Part shown: in pieces, positions 35,806 to 43,067 of the stretch | How the letters are laid out: each line of letters begins with the position of its first letter | Position numbering within the stretch: the first letter of the stretch is position 1 | Source of the DNA: Streptomyces iranensis | Lineage (GTDB): Bacteria > Actinomycetota > Actinomycetes > Streptomycetales > Streptomycetaceae | Assembly: GCF_017874715.1 (NCBI RefSeq) | Contig: NZ_JAGGLR010000022.1 | Coordinates: 124,001-188,000 of the forward strand | Length of the DNA stretch: 64,000 nt | Direction: 5' to 3' | Notes under the pieces: generated by a model | Database searches by the model: none | The model's input: only the letters and a program-made list of their open reading frames with translations | What the model was told of the DNA's origin: nothing | Made by a program: the position numbers and the translations under genes

Positions 35806-36400
35806 CCTGATACTCCAGCCGGATTTCGCTGGGTATTCATCCGTATGTACGGTGGCTGGGGCCGACGACTTCAGTGGCTCGTGCGCTCGGGCATCCCCGG
35901 CGGGCGGGAGAGGAGCCCGATCGGACCACTTCTCCCGCCCACGGAGCAGGCGCTCTTTACGGACAGCAGCCAAAGCCACAATGTCACACCGTATTTCCAC
36001 TTGGCAGAGCGGCTACGGCTGCGCATTCGTCGATGGCTTCGAGTGCGGAAGACCGGCCGGTCGCCATTAACAGCACTAAAGATAGGGTGCTTCGCGAAGC
36101 GAGGACATGCGTCAGATTGCCTACACAGCGATCACATCTTGCTACCGGTGCCGCTGGCCCGGCGTGCGGGGCGTCGAAGTCCGCAGCCGACCGCACCCTC
36201 GATCGCCTCGCGCCGCTGCTGGCCATTTCGTCGGCGCGCCGACCGCTCATGGGCTCCAACGATCGTTGTAGTAGATATAGTTGGTACTATACGTATAGAT
36301 AGTCAACAGTTACCACGAGCGCCAGCACGGGAATCGGATTTGCGGCGCACCATCACTCGGGGAATCACGTAAAGCGGCGGTCGCAAGGGAGGATCCCAGC
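35806..36400. other. Gene-free, AT-richer stretch before the AraC gene
   Basis: These 595 bases contain no gene I can support. Base composition falls towards A/T from about 36250, unlike the rest of the window. A short segment near 36155-36260 has coding-like third positions on the + strand, possibly a remnant, but with no recognisable product. Palindromes occur at 36230-36243 (GTCGGCGCGCCGAC) and 36287-36298. The AraC promoter must lie near its end. Confidence 0.5.
36287..36298. promoter_or_regulatory. Perfect 12-bp palindrome CTATACGTATAG
   Basis: A perfect AT-rich palindrome about 100 bases before the AraC-type gene, in a run of TA-rich sequence (GTAGATATAG, TATAGATAGT). It is a good operator candidate, since such AT-rich runs are rare in this genome. 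The binding protein is not known. Confidence 0.45.
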
Positions 36401-37291
36401 GTGTTCAATTCGCCTGACTTCGATCTGGCACCATACGGCGATGTTGTTGACTGGGCTCAGTACGTGGAACGCGGCTTCTGCAGTTGGCACGATGCGGGCT
36501 GGCGGTCGCTGCTCGTGCAGAGTTTCGTGCACGCTCGTCAAGTCGAACACTTGCCGGCACCCGGAACGTCTGACCTGCATATTGTGCTGTGCACCGCTGG
36601 AGAGGCGATGATGCGGGTCAGCTCAGGAGGGACAACAACCAGGCGTCGTTGGCGGGCTGGGCGGCTTGAGCTCATGTTGCCTGGTCAGTCGACAGTGCGC
36701 AGCTACACGACGACATCAGTCCTGTCCACCGTCCAGGTGCATATCCCACGGACCATCGTCGAGCAGACTGCCGATCAGCTGGGGAAACGCGGCCCGGACT
36801 TCGAGGCATTGTCTGTCGCACTGGGCACGGGCGATCCGGTCGTCGAACACATCATCCGGTCGCTCCCGGCCAATCGGGAGGCGAGTGACCTGTATGCCGA
36901 ATCGGCTGCGGCATTCCTCGCGACGCATCTGCTGTCCCAGGGTCGAATGCCGCGCGTGCCGGGACATGAGCACGCTGCTGTGCGCCAAGGCATTGCCATC
37001 ATGCAGGATCGCCTGGCCGAGCCGCTCACTCTCGCCGACATCGCGGCCGAACTGCATCTCAGCTTGTACCACTTCGTCCGTGTCTTCCGGGACGCCACCG
37101 GCGTGACACCACATCGGTTTCTCACGCGGCTTCGCATCGAGCTGGCCCGGCGACTGCTGTCGGAGACCAACCTCACCATCGAGCAGATCACCCAGCGGTG
37201 CGGCTTCGCCGCACCCAGTGCCTTGTCATCGGCGTTCCTGCGCCAGGTCGGCGTCCGGCCCTCGGCATACCGTAAGGCGACCACCGGGTAG
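36401..37291 (+). CDS. AraC family transcriptional regulator
   Basis: A 296-residue regulator. The N-terminal 180 residues form an AraC-ligand-binding-like (cupin type) domain including RAGRLELMLPGQSTVRSY. Two helix-turn-helices follow: PLTLADIAAELHLSLYHF and TIEQITQRCGFAAPSALS, with the family hallmark GVTPHRFLTRLRIELARRLL between. GTG at 36401, AGGGAGG ten bases upstream. Downstream of the MFS-monooxygenase pair and convergent with the two-component genes. Likely a local activator of the efflux pair. Confidence 0.9.
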   Translation: MFNSPDFDLAPYGDVVDWAQYVERGFCSWHDAGWRSLLVQSFVHARQVEHLPAPGTSDLHIVLCTAGEAMMRVSSGGTTTRRRWRAGRLELMLPGQSTVRSYTTTSVLSTVQVHIPRTIVEQTADQLGKRGPDFEALSVALGTGDPVVEHIIRSLPANREASDLYAESAAAFLATHLLSQGRMPRVPGHEHAAVRQGIAIMQDRLAEPLTLADIAAELHLSLYHFVRVFRDATGVTPHRFLTRLRIELARRLLSETNLTIEQITQRCGFAAPSALSSAFLRQVGVRPSAYRKATTG

Positions 37292-37408
37292 GCAGTCCGG
37301 CGCGCGTTCCCGCGCGGCATCTGCCGCCTCACTTCCGGGGGAGTGATTCACCACCGTCCGTGTCTCCGAACCACCTGTCCGCAGGCCCTTCCTGGCTCCG
37401 GTATCGGA

Positions 37409-38101
37409 CTACGGCAGGCGGTCCGTGCCGCCGTCGGGGGCGGCGTGGGCCAGGCCCGTCCGGTAGGCGATGACGACGAGTTGCGCCCGGTCGCGGGCCT
37501 CCAGCTTGGTCATGGCGCGCTGCACGTGGGCGCGGACGGTGAAGGGGCTGAGGAACATCCGCTCGGCGATCTCCTGGTTGGACAGGCCGGTCGCGACCAG
37601 AGCCACCATCTCGCGTTCACGCGGGGTGAGCACGGCGAGCCGTTCGGGGTGGTGCGACGGGGTGTCGTCCGGTGTGGCCAGGAAACGGGCGACCAGGGAG
37701 CGGGTCGCGGCGGGGGACAGAAGCGTGTCGCCGTCGGCGATCGTACGCACGGCGTCCAGCAGGTCCTCCGCCCCGATGCCCTTGCCGATGAAGCCGCCGG
37801 CCCCGGCGCGCAGCGCCTGAGCGACGTACTCGTCGGTCTCGTAGGTGGTGAGGATCAGGATGCGGCTGGCACGCAGTTCCGGGTCCGCGCAGATCTCCGA
37901 CGTGGCGGTGAGACCGTCAACCTCGGGCATCCGGATGTCCATGATCACCACGTCCGGGCGCAGCTCACGGGCGAGTCTCACCGCCTCCCTGCCGTCGGCG
38001 GCCTCGCCGACCACGGTGATGTCGTCGGCACTGTCGAGAAGCATCCGGAAGGCACCGCGCAGCAGGGCCTGATCGTCGGCGAGCAGCACCCGGAGCGTCA
38101 T
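37409..38101 (-). CDS. NarL/LuxR-type response regulator
   Basis: A 230-residue two-component regulator. The receiver domain has the acidic pocket (LLADDQALL), phospho-acceptor Asp in VVIMDIRMPEVDG, Thr in ILTTYETDEYV and Lys in FIGKGIG. The C-terminal LuxR helix-turn-helix follows: LTPREREMVALVATGLSNQE and LSPFTVRAHVQRAMTKL. Its ATG overlaps the stop of the histidine kinase gene by four bases. Likely activates the mmpL-kinase-regulator operon. Confidence 0.94.
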   Translation of the reverse strand: MTLRVLLADDQALLRGAFRMLLDSADDITVVGEAADGREAVRLARELRPDVVIMDIRMPEVDGLTATSEICADPELRASRILILTTYETDEYVAQALRAGAGGFIGKGIGAEDLLDAVRTIADGDTLLSPAATRSLVARFLATPDDTPSHHPERLAVLTPREREMVALVATGLSNQEIAERMFLSPFTVRAHVQRAMTKLEARDRAQLVVIAYRTGLAHAAPDGGTDRLP

Positions 38102-39474
38102 GGCGCATCCCCGGCCTCTCCGGCGCCCGTCCGTCCGTCGCCTGCCGCTCCGTCGGCCATCCGCCCCTCGATGGGTGTCGCCCCATCAGGCCAGGTCGCT
38201 CCGCCAGCCCATGCCGCTCCGCCAGCCCATGCCGCTCCGTCCGTCCTCCGCGTCGTGTCCTTGGCGGGCGGGAGGGGCAGCTGGGTGGAGACGAGGAAGC
38301 CGCCCTCCGGGCGCCTGCCCGCGGAGAGGTGTCCCCCGACCGCGGTGGCACGTTCGCGCATCCCGATCAGACCGTAACCGGGCGGGCGCTCCGGCATCGT
38401 GGCCGCACCCCGTCCCGTGGCCGCGGTCGACGCCGTACGGGCACCCCCTCCGTCGTCGGCGACGGTGATGGTCACGCGATCGCGGCTCCAGGCGAGGCGC
38501 ACCCGGGCGCTACCGGTACCGGCGTGCTTGGTCACGTTGGTCAGGGCCTCCTGGACGATGCGGTAGGCGGTGAGGTCCACTCCCGGGGGCAGCGGCCTGG
38601 CCGTGCCCTCCTGGTGCACCGACACCTCCAGACCCGCGCGGCGGAAGGACTCGAGGAGCGTGGGAAGCCGGGACAGGCCGGGCGTCGGCCCGGCGGGCGC
38701 GTCCGCGTCCCCGGACTGACGCAGCAGACCGACCGTGGCCCGCAGTTCGTCGAGGGCGTCGCCGGTGGTCTCGATGAGCTCCTTCAGGCTCTTGCGGGTC
38801 TGCTCCGGGCGGGCGTCGAAGAGATGGGCGGCGACCGAGGCCTGCGCGTTGGCCAGGGTGATCTGACTGGCCACGAGGTCGTGCAGTTCCCGGGCGATGC
38901 GCACCCGTTCCTCGGCCACCCTCTGGCGCGCCTCGATGTCCCGGCTCTTCTCGGCCTGCCGGGCCCGCTCCTCCACGGCCGCCAGATAGGCCCGCCGGTT
39001 GTACACCGAATGACCGATTACGCCGGCCACCAGCGGGAACGCCCCCACCGCCGCCATCCTGCTCGAGTCCTTCCACGAGAGGGCCCCGAACAGGGGGGTG
39101 AAGGCGACCAGCAGCGCCGCGGAGGTGAGCGACACCGCGCTCACCGCGTGCCGTTCGGTGCGCACGGTGAGCGAGTAGACGGCGATCGCGGCGGGGGCCA
39201 CGATGAGCGGGCTCAGCAGGAGGCCCAAGAGCGGCGCCAGCACGCCGCCCGCGGTCGTGGCCGCCATGACGGCCAGGGGTGCCCGGTGCCGCATCGGCAG
39301 CACGGCACAGGACACCACGGCGATGAAGTAGGCGGCGGCAGGCGGCGGTGACAGCGTGCTGCCGTCCCGCAACGCGCCGCCGAGCAGACAGAGCGCGAAC
39401 GCCGCCGCCGTGATCGCTCCCTCCCGCCACCACATGCCGCGTGGTCGCGGGCCACCGCCACCCGTGTTCGTCAT
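38098..39474 (-). CDS. NarL-cognate sensor histidine kinase (HisKA_3)
   Basis: A 458-residue kinase. The N-terminal half has four to five membrane helices (EGAITAAAFALCLLGGAL, AAAYFIAVVSCAVLP) without a large outside loop, so it probably senses within the membrane. The HisKA_3 phospho-acceptor is in VRIARELHDLVASQI; the ATPase domain shows IVQEALTNVTKHAG, TVADDGGG and GYGLIGMRERA. The last 60 residues are a repetitive Trp/Ala/Gly tail (GAAWAGGAAWAGGATW). Start seven bases after the MmpL stop. Envelope stress from the exported compound is a possible signal. Confidence 0.93.
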   Translation of the reverse strand: MTNTGGGGPRPRGMWWREGAITAAAFALCLLGGALRDGSTLSPPPAAAYFIAVVSCAVLPMRHRAPLAVMAATTAGGVLAPLLGLLLSPLIVAPAAIAVYSLTVRTERHAVSAVSLTSAALLVAFTPLFGALSWKDSSRMAAVGAFPLVAGVIGHSVYNRRAYLAAVEERARQAEKSRDIEARQRVAEERVRIARELHDLVASQITLANAQASVAAHLFDARPEQTRKSLKELIETTGDALDELRATVGLLRQSGDADAPAGPTPGLSRLPTLLESFRRAGLEVSVHQEGTARPLPPGVDLTAYRIVQEALTNVTKHAGTGSARVRLAWSRDRVTITVADDGGGARTASTAATGRGAATMPERPPGYGLIGMRERATAVGGHLSAGRRPEGGFLVSTQLPLPPAKDTTRRTDGAAWAGGAAWAGGATWPDGATPIEGRMADGAAGDGRTGAGEAGDAP

Positions 39475-39481
39475 GGCCGGC

Positions 39482-41740
39482 TCAGCGCCAGTGCCGGCCG
39501 GTGGCGAGCGGCGGCACCGCTGCGTCCGGCTCGGTCGCGGAGGCCGGGACAGGCCGGCTCAGCTTCTCACCCTCGATATCCACATTCGGCAGCACACGGT
39601 TCAGGATAGGGGGCAGCCACCAGGCGCGGTGGCCGAGCAGTGCCAGGACCGCGGGTGCGATCGCCATCCGGACCACGAAGGCGTCGAAGGCGACGGCGGC
39701 GGCCAGGCCGACGCCCATCGTCTGGATGGTCGGGCTGCTCATCCCGATGAATCCGGAGAACACGCTGACCATGATGATCGCCGCCGCGGCCACCACACGT
39801 CCGCTGTGCCGGAAACCGCGCACGATCGCCTCGCCGGGGGCCGCGCCATGGACGTAGGCCTCCCGCATCCGGGTGAAGAGGAAGACCTCGTAATCCATGG
39901 CGAGGCCGAACACAATGCCGATGATGAGAATCGGCATCAGCGACATGACCGGTCCGGTCTGCTCGATGCCGAGCAGATCCGCCGCCCAGCCCCACTGGAA
40001 GACGGCGACGAGGACGCCGAAGGCGGCACCCACCGACAGCAGGAAGCCGAGTGCGGCCTTGACCGGGACCAGCACCGAGCGGAAGACCACCAACAGCAGG
40101 AGCACCGCCAGGCCGATGACCACGGTCAGATAGGGGATGAGGGCGTCGGACATGGCTTCGGAGATGTCGATGTTCATCGCGGTGGTGCCGGTCACCAGGA
40201 TGCCGGCGCCCGTGTCGGCCTCGACGCCGGAGACCGCGCCCCGGATCGTGTGCACCAGGTCCTTGGTCTCGCCGCTGTTCGGCGCGGTCCGCGGGACGGC
40301 GGTGAGGACGGCCGTGTCCTTGGTCCGGCTGAGAACCGGATCACCGACCGACGCGACCCCGTCCACTCCCCGTATGGTCTTGACGACCAGGTCCGTGGTG
40401 GCCCGGGTGTCCCCGGACTTCGATGTGTCCACGACCACGGTCAACGGGCCGTTGAAGCCGGGGCCGAAGCCTTCTGACAGCAGGTCGTAGGCACGGCGCT
40501 GGGTGGTCTCCACCGACTTGGACTCGTCTCCGGGCAGCCCGAGTTCGAGGCTCAGCGCCGGTACGGCGACGGCGCCGAGACCGAGTCCGGCGATCAGCAG
40601 CACGGCCGCCGGCCGGCGCAGCACGAACCGCGCCCAGCGGGTGCCGAGACCGGGCCGGCCGGCCGCGGTGGGCACCCGGTGCGGGCGCTCGCTTCCCGAC
40701 CGGTGATACGAGGGTGCCTTGCGGGCGGCGCGGGACAGCACCCGCCGGCCGAAGAAGCCGAACAGCGCGGGGACCAGGGTCAGTGCGACGAGTACGGCAA
40801 GGGCCACGGCGCCCGCACCGCCCATGCCTATCTTGGTGAGTTCGGGGATTCCGACGACCCCCAGCCCGACCAGGGCGATGAAGACGGTGGCGCCGGCGAA
40901 GACGACGGCGGATCCGGCCGTACCCACCGCCCGGCCGGCGGCCTCCTCCGGCTCGCTGCCCTCGGCGCGCTCGTCGCGGAAGCGGGAGGTGATGAAGAGT
41001 GCGTAGTCGATGCCGACCGCCAGCCCCAGCATCAGCGCCAGGATGGCGACGGTGGACGTCAGGCCCAGCGGCACGGTCAGCGCGGAGACCAGGCCGAAGG
41101 CGATGGCCACGCCCACGAAGGCGGTCAGCAGCGACAATCCGGCCGCGACCAGCGACCCGAGGGCGAGGACCAGCACCACCGCCGCCACCGCCACACCGAT
41201 GATCTCTGTCGTACCGCCCGGTTCCTCTTCCGCGTCCAGGGCCGAGCCGCCGACCTCCACGGTCAGCCCGGCGTCCCGGGCCTGGCGCGCGGCGTCCTCG
41301 AGGGCGCTCTTCGTCGCCCCGGTCAGGTCGACGGCGGCCTCGGTGTAGGTGATCGTGGAGTAGGCGATGGTGCCGTCCTCGCTGACGGCGTCGTCCTCAT
41401 AGGGGTCGGCGATCGACTCGACCTGATCGTCCCCGTTCAGGGAGCCGAGCGCGTCCTCGACGGCCGCCTTGTGCTCCCTGGCCGTCACCCGCTGCCCGTC
41501 CGGGGCCTGGAACACCAAGCGGGCCTCGGCGCCCTGGGAGTTGCTCTGGGGAAAGCGCTCGTCCAGCAGGTCGAATGCCTTCTGCGACTCGGTGCCGGGC
41601 ATGGAGAGGTCTTCTTCCTTCCCCTCCGGCGCCAGCCCGGCGGCGGCGATGGCCAGCACCAGGACACCCAGCCACAGACCACCCACGAGCCGACGGCGCC
41701 GGAAGGCCCACCGTCCGATTCGGTAAAGAAATGTCGCCAC
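39482..41740 (-). CDS. MmpL/RND-type exporter
   Basis: A 752-residue transporter with 12 helices in two halves, each with a periplasmic loop. Typical points: N-terminus ATFLYRIGRWAFRRR, LGLAVGIDYALFITSRFRDE with the GxxxDY motif, and its repeat in the second half, GIVFGLAMDYEVFLFTRM. MmpL proteins use proton flow to export lipids, drugs or siderophores. The GTG at 41740 is preferred from the family start, but GTG at 41791, inside the 127-bp repeat and preceded by GGAGG, is in frame and would add 17 residues. First gene of an operon with the histidine kinase and response regulator. Confidence 0.92.
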   Translation of the reverse strand: MATFLYRIGRWAFRRRRLVGGLWLGVLVLAIAAAGLAPEGKEEDLSMPGTESQKAFDLLDERFPQSNSQGAEARLVFQAPDGQRVTAREHKAAVEDALGSLNGDDQVESIADPYEDDAVSEDGTIAYSTITYTEAAVDLTGATKSALEDAARQARDAGLTVEVGGSALDAEEEPGGTTEIIGVAVAAVVLVLALGSLVAAGLSLLTAFVGVAIAFGLVSALTVPLGLTSTVAILALMLGLAVGIDYALFITSRFRDERAEGSEPEEAAGRAVGTAGSAVVFAGATVFIALVGLGVVGIPELTKIGMGGAGAVALAVLVALTLVPALFGFFGRRVLSRAARKAPSYHRSGSERPHRVPTAAGRPGLGTRWARFVLRRPAAVLLIAGLGLGAVAVPALSLELGLPGDESKSVETTQRRAYDLLSEGFGPGFNGPLTVVVDTSKSGDTRATTDLVVKTIRGVDGVASVGDPVLSRTKDTAVLTAVPRTAPNSGETKDLVHTIRGAVSGVEADTGAGILVTGTTAMNIDISEAMSDALIPYLTVVIGLAVLLLLVVFRSVLVPVKAALGFLLSVGAAFGVLVAVFQWGWAADLLGIEQTGPVMSLMPILIIGIVFGLAMDYEVFLFTRMREAYVHGAAPGEAIVRGFRHSGRVVAAAAIIMVSVFSGFIGMSSPTIQTMGVGLAAAVAFDAFVVRMAIAPAVLALLGHRAWWLPPILNRVLPNVDIEGEKLSRPVPASATEPDAAVPPLATGRHWR

Positions 41741-41778
41741 CTCTTGATCACTCCAGACACCGCTAGGCAAGGGGAATC

Positions 41779-41905
41779 GCGCGGGATTCACGCGCCTCCA
41801 ACACTTCCCTCCGGCGCCCCGCCGGGCATCGTCTCCCGTCGCCGTCTTCCCCTGGTGCGCCCGGACCAGCCACGCACGTGTCCTGGTGCCTACGCACTAC
41901 AGGCC
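41779..41905 (-). repeat. 127-bp leader repeat, copy B (upstream of MmpL exporter)
   Basis: Inverted copy of 32973-33099, about four mismatches. It reads towards the MmpL gene. At its end the copy A ATG is a GTG (41791) that continues in frame into MmpL (NPARFPLPSGVWSDQE before ATFLYRIG). None of the mismatches is a compensating pair, so the copies reflect recent duplication rather than long-term RNA conservation. Confidence 0.8.
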
Positions 41906-41986
41906 TCTGATGTGGAGTCGGTCCTCGTTGGGACCTCCGCACCCGTATGATGGGTATCCACTCCCGTGTACGGAGTTGGGGACGAG

Positions 41987-42295
41987 ATGAGTGCCACATG
42001 GTGGCTTATGCAAGGTGAGGCCGCAGTCGGCGAGTTACGCCAGTACGGGGTCGACCAGCCGGTTTTTCTGTGTCACTTCACGCCGGGCCCGGCGTGGGAG
42101 ACGGTCCGGGCGCAGTTCGAGGCGTGGTCCGCGCTGCGCGGCCAGGATCCCGACGGAAGCCGTACCGCCCAGGTCATCCGGTCCATCATGGACCTCGGGC
42201 TGCGGCTGGTCCCCACGGACGACAGCCCGTCGATGGCGCTGTTCACCGAATGCATCCTGCGCATCGACGGCCACACCGCCCGGTTGCGTTACTGA
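41987..42295 (+). CDS. Conserved hypothetical protein
   Basis: A 102-residue soluble protein, no known domain. It begins SATWWLMQGEAAVGELRQYG and carries VFLCHFTPGPAWETV, with several Trp and acidic residues in helical sections. ATG at 41987 with GGAG and GGGG upstream. Third-position bias is that of a real gene. It lies 35 bases before the peroxiredoxin on the same strand and may be co-transcribed. No function assigned. Confidence 0.65.
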   Translation: MSATWWLMQGEAAVGELRQYGVDQPVFLCHFTPGPAWETVRAQFEAWSALRGQDPDGSRTAQVIRSIMDLGLRLVPTDDSPSMALFTECILRIDGHTARLRY

Positions 42296-42330
42296 TGCTC
42301 CGCCGGGCGCGCGGCCGGTAGCGTGCCCTC

Positions 42331-42786
42331 ATGGACATCGGTGATGTGGTCGAGGACTTCGAACTGCCGGATGAGAGCGGCACCGCCCGTTCGCTCAGCG
42401 GGCTGCTGGCGGACGGCCCGGTGGTGCTGTTCTTCTATCCGGCGGCCTTCACCCCCGGCTGTACCAAACAGGCGTGCCACTTCCGGGACATCGCGGCGGA
42501 GTTCAAGGAGCTCGGCGCCCAGCCGGTCGGGGTCAGCGCCGATTCGGTCGAGAAGCAGGCGGAGTTCGCCCATGCGTACTCCTTCGGCTATCCGCTGCTG
42601 TCGGATCCGGAGGGGACCGTGCGGGAGCGGTTCGGGGTGAAGCGCGGGATCGCGGCGGTGCCGACCAAGCGGGTCACCTTCGTGATCGATACCGATCGCA
42701 AGGTGCTGGAGATCGTCAAGAGCGAGTTCCGGATGGGCGTGCACGCGGACCGGGCGCTCGATGCCCTGCGGGGCAGGAACGGGTAA
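42331..42786 (+). CDS. Peroxiredoxin, BCP/PrxQ type
   Basis: A 151-residue thiol peroxidase reducing hydrogen peroxide and organic peroxides. The peroxidatic Cys44 is in FTPGCTKQAC, and Cys49 five residues later is the resolving Cys of atypical two-Cys PrxQ enzymes. GVSADSVEKQAEFA and PLLSDPEGTV are further family segments. Thioredoxin is the usual reductant. A short gap to the preceding small gene suggests a two-gene operon ending at the hairpin at 42833. Confidence 0.93.
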   Translation: MDIGDVVEDFELPDESGTARSLSGLLADGPVVLFFYPAAFTPGCTKQACHFRDIAAEFKELGAQPVGVSADSVEKQAEFAHAYSFGYPLLSDPEGTVRERFGVKRGIAAVPTKRVTFVIDTDRKVLEIVKSEFRMGVHADRALDALRGRNG

Positions 42787-42832
42787 GCCGCGTACCACCG
42801 TCCGCATCCTCCGCATCCGGCGGAAAACACTT

Positions 42833-42861
42833 GCGGGGGCCGCCTCTTGGGCGGCCCCCGC
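42833..42861 (+). terminator. Hairpin terminator after peroxiredoxin
   Basis: A perfect 12-bp stem (GCGGGGGCCGCC and complement) around TCTTG, 47 bases after the peroxiredoxin stop. Confidence 0.75.
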
Positions 42862-42879
42862 TGACATTTGTGCCCTCTA

Positions 42880-42891
42880 GCAAGCGCTTGC
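42880..42891. promoter_or_regulatory. LacI-type palindrome GCAAGCGCTTGC
   Basis: A perfect 12-bp palindrome centred on CG, the form bound by LacI-family sugar repressors. No intact gene starts next to it; it abuts a coding-like remnant and lies past the end of the beta-galactosidase gene. Confidence 0.45.
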
Positions 42892-43015
42892 CGACCTGGT
42901 CCGCGCCGCCGCGGGCCCGGCGGACGACGGGGCCCATCTGGTGACGGTCGGCTGGTGGGACGGCGAGGTGCGGCGGGCGCGGCTCGGACCGGAGGGCGCG
43001 GTGCGGGTGGAGTAG
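42881..43015 (+). pseudogene. Orphan 3' end of a lost gene
   Basis: Forty-four codons with strong G/C third-position bias (LVRAAAGPADDGAHLVTVGW, WDGEVRRARLGPEG) end in TAG at 43015. There is no start codon or ribosome site, and a stop lies directly upstream in frame. It looks like the tail of a deleted gene behind the LacI-type palindrome. The protein of origin is not recognised. Confidence 0.45.
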
Positions 43016-43067
43016 CGGCGACGGGTCCGGGGCCGGTCGCCGCGACCGGCCCCGGACCGTACGACCG

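Noticed and set aside
35845..36372. 175-residue frame upstream of the AraC gene
   Set aside because: No ribosome site, irregular codon use and no recognisable domain; a remnant at most.
33100..41778. Composite transposon bounded by the 127-bp inverted repeats
   Set aside because: No transposase, no target-site duplication seen next to the repeats, and each repeat is placed as a gene leader.
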